Part shown: in pieces, positions 42,106-51,512 of the stretch
How positions within the stretch are numbered: the stretch's first letter is position 1
Layout: every line of letters starts with the position of its first letter
Translations under genes and position numbers: made by a program
The notes under the pieces: generated by a model
Database searches by the model: none
Told to the model about the DNA's origin: nothing
What the model saw: the letters and a program-made list of their open reading frames with translations, nothing else
NCBI RefSeq assembly: GCF_000626635.1
Contig: NZ_CP007451.1
Location: 930,001-994,000, forward strand
Length of the DNA stretch: 64,000 nt
Direction of reading: 5' to 3'
From: Draconibacterium orientale
Lineage (GTDB): Bacteria; Bacteroidota; Bacteroidia; Bacteroidales; Prolixibacteraceae

Positions 42106-45100
42106 TTATTTCGAATTCAGTTTAATTATCACATCAAAACCACTGTCGCTTGACGAGTTATTCAGCTGAAAAAACAGGAAGCGGAACAGTTCGTACTCCA
42201 GTTTTACTTCATATTTTGAAATGTCTTTTTCGTCGGTTTCGCCAAAACGCTGCTCGTAACTTACAAACAAATCGTTGGTGATGTATTTCCCCACTACAAC
42301 GGTTGCGTTTTCGAAATCGCCATCGCCTTTCAGTTCAATGTAGTCAACATCCAGTTTATCACCCAGCAACTCGGTTAATTGCGACGACAGCACCGACATG
42401 GCTGCTGAACCTGCAATTTGTCCGGCTCCTGAAACATTCTCCTGTTGTGCAATGCTTAGCTCATTCATTGCCACCCCAAATAAAATGTACGACAAGGCAT
42501 CACCTTCGCTGACCGGGCTGCCATCGAGCGTAAAATTAACTTCCGGCTGACTCGCGGTTCCCGATACCTGAACCGTTAACTCCATCTCTACTTTTTCGGG
42601 ACTACGAAACGCATACACAGCCTTAATATTCAAACGGGGCATTAGTTCTTCTCCCCCCTGAAAAGTGATCGTTCCTTCATCAATTTTGAAGGTTTTTCCA
42701 AGGACCTTATATTGCCCGCGCACCACATTAATACGGCCAAATAACTCGAAGAATTCCGGGTTTTTAATGATTTCCACTTCTCCGGAAACTTCCACGTACA
42801 TCTCCTTGTCTTTAATCCATGTATTCTGCGGTATTTCAACTGAAAGTCGCCCGGTTAGGTTAGATAGCGAACTAAAATCGAGCGAATCAAGTGCAGAAAT
42901 TGTATCGTTTACAGCCACAGCCACAACCGCTGTATCTTTCAGTTTTTCTATTTCGCGCATTAATACCGGTTTCGGCAATTCAGGCTCGGCAAACTGCCCG
43001 GTTAAATTCATAATGGCAGGAATATAAATATTGGCTTCAGGAATTTCCAGATCGCCATCAAAAACCATTTTTCCGCCTTGAGCTTTTAAACTGACATCGC
43101 CTGATACTTCCATATTAAACTGCCGGTGATCAACCGGATTAAAAGCGTTGAAATGAATTTTCAATTCCGACTCTTTGATCTTCCCGTTGTAAATAGCAGA
43201 ACCAAAATCGACCGTACCACTGGCTTTCAGATTTCCATCATTGGTTTTAATGTAAAACGAATCGAGTTGGGCGGCATCTTCCGAAAACCGAAGATCGAGC
43301 ATAACATCCTTGTATTCAATTCCATATTTGGGAATTAAAACCGCTGCATTATTCAGCCTGATATTTCCATCCGGCTCAGGAGATTTTAAGGTACCACCCA
43401 CCTTTACCTGCCCGTTTAAAAATCCTTCTACTTTTTCGTCCTCATCTAAAAACTGCATTGCCGACAAGGGAAAACGCTCCAAAGCTAATCTGCCATTAAC
43501 CATCGCATTTGAATCCAACAAAAAGCTCATACTGTCGAAACGGGCCTCCAAAGGAATGTTGGCGTTAATTTCAAGCAAACCGGTATCAAGCGGAACAACT
43601 TGTGCATCAATATTCAGGCGGTTGTTAGCCAAATTGAATTCTCCGCCAAAATCCGAAAATTGATAGCCATAAGCCAGCGCCTTGTCAATTCTTAAACTTC
43701 CATTTAACTGAGGCGATGACGCGGTTCCTTTAAGCCTTGCTTCGGCGTTTATTTTTCCGGAAATTTCAGCATCCATTCCCAAACTCTTTAACAAGCCGGC
43801 AATATTTACATTGGCAATTTCAAATTGAAAATCTTCGTTGCCGTACTGCGAAAATACTCCACCGGCTTTTATGTATTGTGCCGAATCGGACTTATCGGAA
43901 ACCATTTTCAGGTTTTTTAGCCGGTATTCCAGCGAATCCAGTTCCAGAACCGCCGGTGCTTCGGCCAGGTGCAGGTGTTGGTTCTTAAAATCCAGACTCC
44001 ATTCCGAAAAAGCGATATTTATCACATTGTTAAGTGCAATTTCCGACTTCAGCTGTGTATGAAAATCCTTGCCTTTTGCCTGCATTTCAAGCTGAACTGA
44101 ATCTGAATAATAATTTGCCGAGCTACTGATACTATCCAACTCAAAATTGCCCGCTTTGAAATTTTCCAGCCTGGTTGTTGCCGCAAACGTGGTATCATTA
44201 GCAGTAAGTTTCCCGGTAGCATCTACCCCAAGTTTACCGACCGTTATATCAGCAAATCCGGCGTTCTGCAATTCGACAGTAGCAGCAAGTAACAGCGAAT
44301 CTTTCGTGCCGGAGAGCTGCGCGTTTACTTTTCCCTGCCCGTAAACACTATCCAGCGGAATAAAAGCTGAAAAATCCTGTAAATTTTCAAATTGGGCTGA
44401 CAACTGAATAGCTGAACTTCCGGCTAAATTGTAATTCCCCGAAGCGGTTAAATACAGCGATTTTGCGTTTGCCCAAAGCGAATCGATTACCATATTTTGC
44501 CGGCGGTAATTAACCTGCCCTACCAAAGAGTCGATAGTATAACCGGAGAAAGTTGATTGACTCAATATCACATTTGTGCGAGCCTGCAGGATTTCAGGAT
44601 CAAAACCTTCACCACTCAAATCGGCTTTTAAGTTGATATCCGATTGTAACGAATCGTTAGCCAACAACGGCGCCAGATTCAACCTTTTTGTTATCAGGTG
44701 CACCTTATAAGTCGGACGTTCCAGCAGATCTTGTATTTCGGGCAAAACGGTAACCGCCCCAAAATTTCCTTTAGCATCAATTTTTCCGGAAAGATCTCCC
44801 CTATTCATTCGGAGTTTCATTTTTATCTTCTCCACAGGTTTTTGCGCAAAAACACAATTCCTAAAATCGGCATCTACTTTTATATCCGCAGTTTTCGGAT
44901 CTACGCCACTTCCATCGATTTTAAAGTCTCCGTTTAGCGTATGCTCCAACGCCGGATTCCCCATCCAGTGCGCCAGATTAACCTTCTCGATATTCCCGGT
45001 TATTTTGTATTCCAAAGCTGTTTTATCGGGGCTATTGATAAACTGAAGCAGGTTTTCTGAATTAAGATCGAGCTTGATCAGTTGCTCTTTATCACGAACG

Positions 45101-45984
45101 GAAAGTGTTGCCTCAACGCCCTTTTGTGTAGAATTTGCCTTGAAATCAATTTCCGGCCGGGCAGGAAGATTGATTTGCGGCAACAAAAACTCAAACTCCT
45201 TTATATTAATCGGTTCGGTTTGCATTTCAGCCACAATCTCCGTTGTTGCATCACCCGAGTATTTTGCTTCTGCATTCAACGCATTTTGTGCTGTTTTTAA
45301 ATGAAAGTTATTTAGCGCTATATTTTCTTCAGTGCGCCGGGCTGCGAAAGTCAGTTCGCGTAAAGCAAAATCCGGACGCTGCGTTTGTAAGTCAAAGTGC
45401 TTTAAAGTGATTGTTTGTTCGTTAGACGAATACGCACCATCGGCCTCAAGGTTTATATTTTTTACTTCGTCGGGGATAAGTGAATCGAGCGCCTGAATCT
45501 GAACCCGGCCATCGCTAATTTTAAAGTTGGATAAAAGCATTCGGAAATTACCGGAAGCAGGCGTAGTATCTGTTGAACTTCCGGCCTGTTCTTTCAATAA
45601 AGATTCGAAGTTCCATGTGGAGTCTTTTTCTTGTTTCAGGTACACATATGGCTCATTTATGCAGGCTGATGATAGTTGTAACTCGCCACGCCTTAATGGC
45701 CACAAACTGTACGATGCACCAACCGAACTGATGTAGAGAAAAGTATCTTCCTCGTATGTCCATAGCACATCTTCCAAAGCTAAATTGGAGAAAAAGTTCC
45801 CACTGATTTTTCCAATTGCCAATTCCCCGTTTACAACTTTGCCGGCCTGCTTGGCAGCCACACGTGCAAATTTGTTTTTAACCGGCTGTGTTTGAATCAG
45901 CAAGCCGGAAAGGAACAGCAAAATAATGATGCCGGCCAGCAGCCAGGCAATAAAGAGTACTATTTTTCGGATTATTCTTTTCAT
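42106..45984 (-). CDS. tamB: Translocation and assembly module subunit TamB
   Basis: A 1292-residue protein with an N-terminal membrane anchor (IVLFIAWLLAGIIILLFLSGLLIQ) and a very long beta-rich body of repeated short strands with Asp/Asn turns, for example LSGEGFDPEILQARTNVIL and KIDGSGVDPKTADIKVDADF. The C-terminal domain of about 300 residues is the conserved TamB/DUF490 part (NTWIKDKEMYVEVSGEVEIIKNPEFFELFGRINVVRGQYKVLGKTFKI). TamB spans the periplasm and, with TamA, aids outer-membrane protein and lipid transport. It starts eight bases after the tamA-like gene. Confidence 0.9.
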   Translation of the reverse strand: MKRIIRKIVLFIAWLLAGIIILLFLSGLLIQTQPVKNKFARVAAKQAGKVVNGELAIGKISGNFFSNLALEDVLWTYEEDTFLYISSVGASYSLWPLRRGELQLSSACINEPYVYLKQEKDSTWNFESLLKEQAGSSTDTTPASGNFRMLLSNFKISDGRVQIQALDSLIPDEVKNINLEADGAYSSNEQTITLKHFDLQTQRPDFALRELTFAARRTEENIALNNFHLKTAQNALNAEAKYSGDATTEIVAEMQTEPINIKEFEFLLPQINLPARPEIDFKANSTQKGVEATLSVRDKEQLIKLDLNSENLLQFINSPDKTALEYKITGNIEKVNLAHWMGNPALEHTLNGDFKIDGSGVDPKTADIKVDADFRNCVFAQKPVEKIKMKLRMNRGDLSGKIDAKGNFGAVTVLPEIQDLLERPTYKVHLITKRLNLAPLLANDSLQSDINLKADLSGEGFDPEILQARTNVILSQSTFSGYTIDSLVGQVNYRRQNMVIDSLWANAKSLYLTASGNYNLAGSSAIQLSAQFENLQDFSAFIPLDSVYGQGKVNAQLSGTKDSLLLAATVELQNAGFADITVGKLGVDATGKLTANDTTFAATTRLENFKAGNFELDSISSSANYYSDSVQLEMQAKGKDFHTQLKSEIALNNVINIAFSEWSLDFKNQHLHLAEAPAVLELDSLEYRLKNLKMVSDKSDSAQYIKAGGVFSQYGNEDFQFEIANVNIAGLLKSLGMDAEISGKINAEARLKGTASSPQLNGSLRIDKALAYGYQFSDFGGEFNLANNRLNIDAQVVPLDTGLLEINANIPLEARFDSMSFLLDSNAMVNGRLALERFPLSAMQFLDEDEKVEGFLNGQVKVGGTLKSPEPDGNIRLNNAAVLIPKYGIEYKDVMLDLRFSEDAAQLDSFYIKTNDGNLKASGTVDFGSAIYNGKIKESELKIHFNAFNPVDHRQFNMEVSGDVSLKAQGGKMVFDGDLEIPEANIYIPAIMNLTGQFAEPELPKPVLMREIEKLKDTAVVAVAVNDTISALDSLDFSSLSNLTGRLSVEIPQNTWIKDKEMYVEVSGEVEIIKNPEFFELFGRINVVRGQYKVLGKTFKIDEGTITFQGGEELMPRLNIKAVYAFRSPEKVEMELTVQVSGTASQPEVNFTLDGSPVSEGDALSYILFGVAMNELSIAQQENVSGAGQIAGSAAMSVLSSQLTELLGDKLDVDYIELKGDGDFENATVVVGKYITNDLFVSYEQRFGETDEKDISKYEVKLEYELFRFLFFQLNNSSSDSGFDVIIKLNSK

Positions 45985-45992
45985 TCTTTTCC

Positions 45993-47828
45993 TTAAAATG
46001 CCTGTCCGACACTAATAAAAAACTGCGGACTTTTTTTCTCGTTCCACAACGGAAAACCAACATCAAAACGCACCGGGCCAATTGGCGTATCAACACGTAA
46101 CCCGCCACCGGCAGCGTAAGCCAGTTCGTTTATTTTGTAGCTAAAAGCCTTCTCCCAAACATTACCGCCTTCAAAAAATGCCACGCCACTCAGGCGCCAA
46201 AAAAGCGGATACCGGAGTTCTGCATTTCCTTCCAAAATACTTTTACCGCCCAAAGGAGTTCCGCTTTCGCGCTTTGGCCCCAAATCCGAACGGCTCCAAC
46301 CACGAATTGAGTTACTACCACCCGAGTAAAAACGGTCTTCAACCGGAATAAAACCACTGTCGTCGGAAGAGTGAATCCCCCCGATCATACCCCGAAATGC
46401 CAGTACCAGATCATCAATTTTTTGATAGGTCCGGAAATCGCCCCAAACGCGCAGATAACTGAAGTCGCCACCAAACTTATAACCGTTCAGCTTCATCCCC
46501 ATCGACAGGTTTACTCCCTGATCGGGCGAAAATTTCGGATGAGCCGTTGAAAAAACAGAACTTAGCAACACTCCCGATTTATTGTAGAGGTAATTCTCAT
46601 CTTCCGGATCGGGAAACTCAGAATCGCCCTCCTCTATTTGTTGTTTCACTTTCTCGTAATAATAGGTAAGTGTTGCATTCAGCTCTTTGCTAAAACGGTA
46701 GGTTAAAGGCAGGTTTAATCCGTAGGTACGTGTTTCGTAACCCGGTTCTTTATTACTTCCCAGGAATGGGTTGATGGAAACAGTTCCTTTTTTATTTAAA
46801 AGTTGTGGCTGCGTCCATTTCACGCTCAGGTAATAAGGTTCGATTGCCGAATGTTTGGCGTAAATATTAATGCGCCGGGCAGTACCCAAAAATCCAAGAT
46901 AAGTTAAATCCGCAAAGGCACGGAATTTATCCTCGGTTCCGTAACCGGCACCAAATTCGGTATTCATTCGCGGCGCTTCTTCAATGTATAAGTTCACCGG
47001 AATAGGGTCGCGCAAGGTAGTTTTATCCTTTTGCGGAAGCACCGAAACCACGCTAAAAAGCTGCAGGTGATACAGCGACTCGCGCGTTTTATCCAAAAGC
47101 GATTTATTGTAATCCTCTCCTTCCCGGTAGTCAAATTGCTTTCGAATAAATTCCTCATCCACATGATTATTTCCCTTCACCGTTGTTGCTCCAAAATGGC
47201 TTACAGGCCCGGGATTGATCACGTAAGTAATCCCAACCAAATGTTGTGTTGTATCGAGCTGAATTTCGTAATCCACATCAACGTAAGCATAGCTCCTATC
47301 TAAAAAGATATTGCGAATTGCAGCTATGTCTTCCTTCAAGGCCTCATCGCTAAATCGTTTTGAATGGAGTAAAAAAAGTTTTCGGATGTTGTGGTCGGCG
47401 ATGGAATCAATGTTTATCTGAGGATTGGTTTTGTTCAATTTAAAAATCACCGTATCAATGGTGTATGGCTCGCCTTCCTCGATAATAAAATTAAGTTTAA
47501 CAGTCTGCTTTTCATCGTTAACTTTTAGCGAATCAAGCAGTACCTGTGCCTTTACAAAACCTTCGCTCTGGTAGGTTTTTCTCAGTCGCTCCAAATCCAA
47601 ATCCAGCAACTCGCGGTTAAACAACGAAGGCTCGTTGTCGGTTAACAATTTCTCGAGATACGATACCTCATCAAACACCATCTTATCCAACAAGTAGCTG
47701 CTTTCCAACGATCGGTTTCCTTTGAAACTAATCTTTCTGATTTCGTAATTCTCCTGGGCTCCCAGAGGAAAACCAAACAGTTGCAGGACGATTGAGACGA
47801 AGAATATGTAGGCAATTTTTCTGATCAT
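45993..47828 (-). CDS. tamA: TamA/BamA-family outer-membrane assembly protein
   Basis: A 611-residue Omp85 protein: signal peptide (IAYIFFVSIVLQLFGFPLGAQ), N-terminal POTRA domains (YEIRKISFKGNRSLESSYLLDKM, then VKLNFIIEEGEPYTIDTVIF and VGITYVINPGPVSHFGATTVKGN) and a C-terminal 16-strand barrel with the lid-lock segment IRGWSRSDLGP and a final strand ending FFISVGQAF. The ATG at 47828 (MIRKIAY) is chosen because the signal peptide begins there. Its immediate partner is tamB. The family inserts or assists barrel proteins at the outer membrane. Confidence 0.9.
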   Translation of the reverse strand: MIRKIAYIFFVSIVLQLFGFPLGAQENYEIRKISFKGNRSLESSYLLDKMVFDEVSYLEKLLTDNEPSLFNRELLDLDLERLRKTYQSEGFVKAQVLLDSLKVNDEKQTVKLNFIIEEGEPYTIDTVIFKLNKTNPQINIDSIADHNIRKLFLLHSKRFSDEALKEDIAAIRNIFLDRSYAYVDVDYEIQLDTTQHLVGITYVINPGPVSHFGATTVKGNNHVDEEFIRKQFDYREGEDYNKSLLDKTRESLYHLQLFSVVSVLPQKDKTTLRDPIPVNLYIEEAPRMNTEFGAGYGTEDKFRAFADLTYLGFLGTARRINIYAKHSAIEPYYLSVKWTQPQLLNKKGTVSINPFLGSNKEPGYETRTYGLNLPLTYRFSKELNATLTYYYEKVKQQIEEGDSEFPDPEDENYLYNKSGVLLSSVFSTAHPKFSPDQGVNLSMGMKLNGYKFGGDFSYLRVWGDFRTYQKIDDLVLAFRGMIGGIHSSDDSGFIPVEDRFYSGGSNSIRGWSRSDLGPKRESGTPLGGKSILEGNAELRYPLFWRLSGVAFFEGGNVWEKAFSYKINELAYAAGGGLRVDTPIGPVRFDVGFPLWNEKKSPQFFISVGQAF

Positions 47829-47856
47829 AATTAACGCATGGCAAACATAAAACACC

Positions 47857-48990
47857 TTAATCGGTAAAACTGTTTTCGATAATTGGTTTAACTGCCGATT
47901 CGGCAATAAGATTAATACTTTGCGCATGTTGAGCCGCATTTATTGTATCGGGTGTAAAAACCATTTGTACATTCAATTCTTCCATTTCCGCAATCAGTTT
48001 TTTCATGTGTTGGTCTTTCCTTTTTCGCACCGTTCGGATATAAATTGCCTTTATACGCTGCGGAAATATACGTGCCACGCGGGCATAAATCTCCGGATCG
48101 TGCTGTCCGTTATCGCCCACCAGCACAAACGGCAACTTGGGATATGTTTTAAAAAGCCTGATTATTTTATCCAGTTTATGCTCGTGATTTCCGCCATCCT
48201 GTTTCCATAAATTTAAAAGCCCCGGATTAATTTCGCGAAGTAAATAAACGCCCTTCGGAAATTGATTGTACGCACAAAAATCGTCAATCAGGTCGTATAA
48301 ATTCCATTCGCTGCTCGACAGGTAAAAAAACGGATTATTGCTATTTTCATTGGCGCCCTGATGCAGCGCCCGGTAAAAAGCTTCCACTCCCGGAAAAGGT
48401 TTTCGGGTTCGCGAGTTGTGCGTAAGCATTAAGCGCAACTTTCGTAATGTTTGTGTAGAGTGGCTGATCATTATCGTATCGTCAATATCTGAAATTACAC
48501 CAAATGCGGCATCTTTTCCCGGAATTAAAATTTCACCCGGCACCCGAAAATTATTCTTTTCAGGCCCTATCTGATCCAGCAATTCTGCCTGGTAAGGAAT
48601 CCATTTTGTATTCTGCTCACCGTTCATTTCATTTAGCGGCATTGTTGCTTTAAAAATACCGTTTTCTTCGGTTAATCGTTGCTTTTGCTCGTTGCCTAAA
48701 TAAATTTTTATTCGTGCACCGGGAATCTGATCGCCCGAATAACGTTTTAACATGGCCAATATATTTTCGTGCGATGAGTTTTTCCCTTCAGGTTTTTCAA
48801 GCCCCTTATCTTCGTAAAGGGCACCGGTAATAGTGGCTTCGCCCGATGCGTACGATCCAAAACCGCGGTAAGGAATTACCTGCGGCACACCAAGCCAACC
48901 CAGTTTATGCTTTAGCCTGAACTTTTGCTTTTTCAGGAAACCTTTGTTTTTCCGCTCAAAATAATCGGTCATTTCATTTTTGTCTGTCAT
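47857..48990 (-). CDS. App1-like phosphatase (DUF2183)
   Basis: A 377-residue protein with the HAD-type motif FGVISDIDDTIM (DxDxT, nucleophile Asp near residue 162) and other blocks of the App1 family: KPFPGVEAFYRALHQG, FFYLSSSEWNLYDLI, FPKGVYLL and LPFVLVGDNGQHDPEIYA. Yeast App1 is a phosphatidate phosphatase. A role in lipid turnover is inferred. The start at 48990 (MTDKNEMTDYF) is preferred; an upstream frame adds 16 unconserved residues. It ends 28 bases before tamA, so it heads a run phosphatase-tamA-tamB. Divergent from the lipid kinase gene at 49044. Confidence 0.83.
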   Translation of the reverse strand: MTDKNEMTDYFERKNKGFLKKQKFRLKHKLGWLGVPQVIPYRGFGSYASGEATITGALYEDKGLEKPEGKNSSHENILAMLKRYSGDQIPGARIKIYLGNEQKQRLTEENGIFKATMPLNEMNGEQNTKWIPYQAELLDQIGPEKNNFRVPGEILIPGKDAAFGVISDIDDTIMISHSTQTLRKLRLMLTHNSRTRKPFPGVEAFYRALHQGANENSNNPFFYLSSSEWNLYDLIDDFCAYNQFPKGVYLLREINPGLLNLWKQDGGNHEHKLDKIIRLFKTYPKLPFVLVGDNGQHDPEIYARVARIFPQRIKAIYIRTVRKRKDQHMKKLIAEMEELNVQMVFTPDTINAAQHAQSINLIAESAVKPIIENSFTD

Positions 48991-49043
48991 AGCTATTTTC
49001 GGCACAGAATTTATTGTATTTAAGGTAAACAAATACATAAGAC

Positions 49044-49925
49044 ATGCCAGAAGAAAAGCTTTTATTCGTAATAAATCCTATTTCGGGAGATATTGAAAAG
49101 AACGATTTACAAGATGAGATTCGCCGTTTTATGGAAGAACACGAACTGGCGGTTGAGTTCTTCCGTACCACCGGTGAAAACGACAAGCAAAAAATTTCTG
49201 CAAAAATCAACAAGCTGCAACCATCAACGGTAATAGCCGTGGGTGGCGACGGAACCATTAACCTGGTTGCACAAACAGTAATAAACCAAGCGATTAAAAT
49301 GGGTATTCTCCCTTTGGGATCGGCAAACGGAATGGCATCGGAGCTTGACCTGCCAAAAACGGTAGAAGAAAACCTGAAACTGATAGCAAAAGGGAAATCG
49401 AAAAAGATTGATGTGCTGCAAATAAATGATGAGCACATTTGCCTGCATTTAAGCGACATAGGATTTAATGCACAACTGATTAGTACTTACGAAAAAAGCG
49501 ACAGCCGGGGCTTGTTGGGCTATACCAAATCGTTCATCGAGGAGTTTGGAAATGCCAATCCGGCGGCCTTTGAAATTACTTTGGAGGATTTTACCCTATC
49601 ACAAAAAGCATTTATGGTGGTTTTAGCCAACGCCTCGAAGTTTGGAACCGGCGCAGTTATCAATCCCAAAGGGAAACCCGATGATGGCTACTTTGAACTG
49701 GTAATTCTGCGCCCACAAAATGTTAGCGATTTTCTGGAGATGCTTGTTCCTTTCTACACCCGCCAGATCCATACGCTCGATTTTGTTGACACCTACCAAT
49801 GTAAAAAGGTAACGATTAAAAATCCGGAGCGCCAGACCTTACAAATTGATGGGGAAATTATGGGTCAGCCGCTACAAATTAATGTAGAAATTTTACCCCG
49901 CTGTGTAGAAATTATTATTCCTTAG
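49044..49925 (+). CDS. Diacylglycerol/lipid kinase family protein (YegS-like)
   Basis: A 293-residue kinase of the DAGK catalytic-domain family: LLFVINPISG at the start, VIAVGGDGTINLVAQTV as the nucleotide-binding GGDGT loop (about residues 69 to 82), LPLGSANGMASEL as the second loop, and an end domain with LQIDGEIMG (near 271). It would phosphorylate diacylglycerol or a sphingoid-type base, sphingolipids being present in many Bacteroidota; the substrate is inference. It is divergent from the App1-like phosphatase, 53 bases apart, so lipid phosphorylation and dephosphorylation genes share one intergenic region. Confidence 0.88.
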   Translation: MPEEKLLFVINPISGDIEKNDLQDEIRRFMEEHELAVEFFRTTGENDKQKISAKINKLQPSTVIAVGGDGTINLVAQTVINQAIKMGILPLGSANGMASELDLPKTVEENLKLIAKGKSKKIDVLQINDEHICLHLSDIGFNAQLISTYEKSDSRGLLGYTKSFIEEFGNANPAAFEITLEDFTLSQKAFMVVLANASKFGTGAVINPKGKPDDGYFELVILRPQNVSDFLEMLVPFYTRQIHTLDFVDTYQCKKVTIKNPERQTLQIDGEIMGQPLQINVEILPRCVEIIIP

Positions 49926-49980
49926 TCATTTTTTTTCGGGGACACTTCATCGCCTTGGTTTTTTATTTATCCAGCTGGTA

Positions 49981-50232
49981 TTAGTTATTTCGCAAGGCCT
50001 CAATTAACTCTGCCTTATTCATCTTACTTCGCCCTTCAATTCCCACCTGTTGGGCTTTCTTATACAACTCTTGTTTTGTACGTTCTTCATATTTACTACT
50101 TCCGCCGCCTTTTGTGCCGGAATCGGGGCTATTGGCTATTCTTGCCGACTTTTGTTTGCTGTATCCCTTCTCCCGTAAAGCTTCGTATTGTTCTTCGTTC
50201 TTCACTTGTGGAATATTATTCTTTTTTGCCAT
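49981..50232 (-). CDS. Small Rho-N-like domain protein
   Basis: An 83-residue charged protein. The C-terminal part ERTKQELYKKAQQVGIEGRSKMNKAELIEALRNN is a Rho N-terminal/SAP-like helical hairpin with the MNKAELIEAL signature, used to bind nucleic acid or as a protein dock. The N-terminal part NEEQYEALREKGYSKQKSARIANSP resembles short stress-associated proteins common in Bacteroidota. It lies convergent with the lipid kinase gene. The function is unknown; it is likely cytoplasmic. Confidence 0.7.
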   Translation of the reverse strand: MAKKNNIPQVKNEEQYEALREKGYSKQKSARIANSPDSGTKGGGSSKYEERTKQELYKKAQQVGIEGRSKMNKAELIEALRNN

Positions 50233-50417
50233 AACTAATTTATATTGATTTATCTAACTGACGGAAAATACCTTGCCAGATTCCAGCCAATTTGGAAAAA
50301 CACATTGTAATCAGATGCTATTTTTTTCACCAATAGTTCTTGCACGCCAGGCAACCTGATAAGACTGTCGAGAATTGGCACAATTATTACAATATATCCT
50401 GCAAATACACGATCAGA

Positions 50418-51512
50418 ATGAATAAAACAGGATTAACAAAAACGGCTCTCTATCTTATAATTATTTCACTACTTGTGGCTTTTATTATACTGGCCAAAAA
50501 CATTCTTATTCCATTGGTACTATCCATGTTTTTTTCGTATTTAATTTACCCTGTGGTATGGAAAATTGAACGGTTGGGGGTAAACCGGATAATTTCTATT
50601 TTAACGGTTTTGCTGGTGGTAATTATTTTTATTGGTGGTATTGCGTTGCTGTTTTCATTGAAAGCCTCGAATGTCGACATCAACTTTAACGATGTGAAAG
50701 AACAGTTTGATAATAAAAGCCTAAGTGTTCAGAGTGCAATTACCACAAAACTTGGTATTGATGCATCAACATTAGACCATTACCTGAAGCAGGCAGTGGA
50801 TAATTTAATTACTACCTGGCAGTCGGGAATTGGAAATCTTTTTGCAGCCACCACTACTACCCTTTTTCAAATCGGTATTTTACCGGTATTTACTTTCTTC
50901 CTATTGTTTTACCGCACTAAAACAGCACACTTTATTTTGCGAATTACTCCAAAAGAAAAACAATTCGTTACGCTCGATATTCTTCGCGAGATATCGACAG
51001 TTATAACCAAATATCTCGGTGGGTTATTGCTGGTTGTTGCCATACTTGCCGTTCTAAACTCAGTTGGCCTGTTAATTATCGGTATTAAACATGCCATGGT
51101 ATTTGGTATTCTGGCCGCGCTGCTCAACCTAATTCCATATATCGGAACATTTCTGGGTGGTCTTATTCCTTTTATGTATGTAGTTTTTACCGATCCGCGC
51201 CCACTTCCCGCAATGATAAAAGTTGTGATACTTTTTATGGTTATACAGTTTATCGAGAACAATTTGCTTACACCTAACATTGTAGGCAACAGCATAAAAA
51301 TTAATCCACTGGCAATCATCCTAAGTTTATTGTTTGCCAATATTATTTGGGGAATTGCCGGTATGTTGGTCGTAATTCCGGCTTTGGCCACTCTAAAGGT
51401 TATTATGCGAAAAATTGACAGTCTGCAACCATACGCATTTTTAATCAGCGATAGTGGAACTGAGAAACACAGACTGAAATTATTTAAACGAAAAAATAAG
51501 AATAAAAAATGA
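50418..51512 (+). CDS. AI-2E family transporter (PerM-like)
   Basis: A 364-residue membrane protein with the AI-2E/PerM layout: two N-terminal helices (LYLIIISLLVAFIILAKNILIPLVLSMFFSYLIYPVV), a variable soluble stretch, then five helices with YLGGLLLVVAILAVLNSVGLLIIGIKHAMVFGILAALLNLIPYIGTFLGGLIP, the family signature region, and FIENNLLTPNIVGNSIKINPLAIILSLLF. Members are linked to quorum-signal export, Na+/H+ antiport or stress, but the substrate here is unknown. Start at 50418 (MNKTGLTKT) is set by the first helix. It overlaps the next gene by four bases. Confidence 0.87.
   Translation: MNKTGLTKTALYLIIISLLVAFIILAKNILIPLVLSMFFSYLIYPVVWKIERLGVNRIISILTVLLVVIIFIGGIALLFSLKASNVDINFNDVKEQFDNKSLSVQSAITTKLGIDASTLDHYLKQAVDNLITTWQSGIGNLFAATTTTLFQIGILPVFTFFLLFYRTKTAHFILRITPKEKQFVTLDILREISTVITKYLGGLLLVVAILAVLNSVGLLIIGIKHAMVFGILAALLNLIPYIGTFLGGLIPFMYVVFTDPRPLPAMIKVVILFMVIQFIENNLLTPNIVGNSIKINPLAIILSLLFANIIWGIAGMLVVIPALATLKVIMRKIDSLQPYAFLISDSGTEKHRLKLFKRKNKNKK

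Noticed and set aside
47829-47939. Longer N-terminus for the TamA-like protein
   Set aside because: The 37 extra residues overlap the upstream gene and precede a proper signal peptide that begins at 47828.
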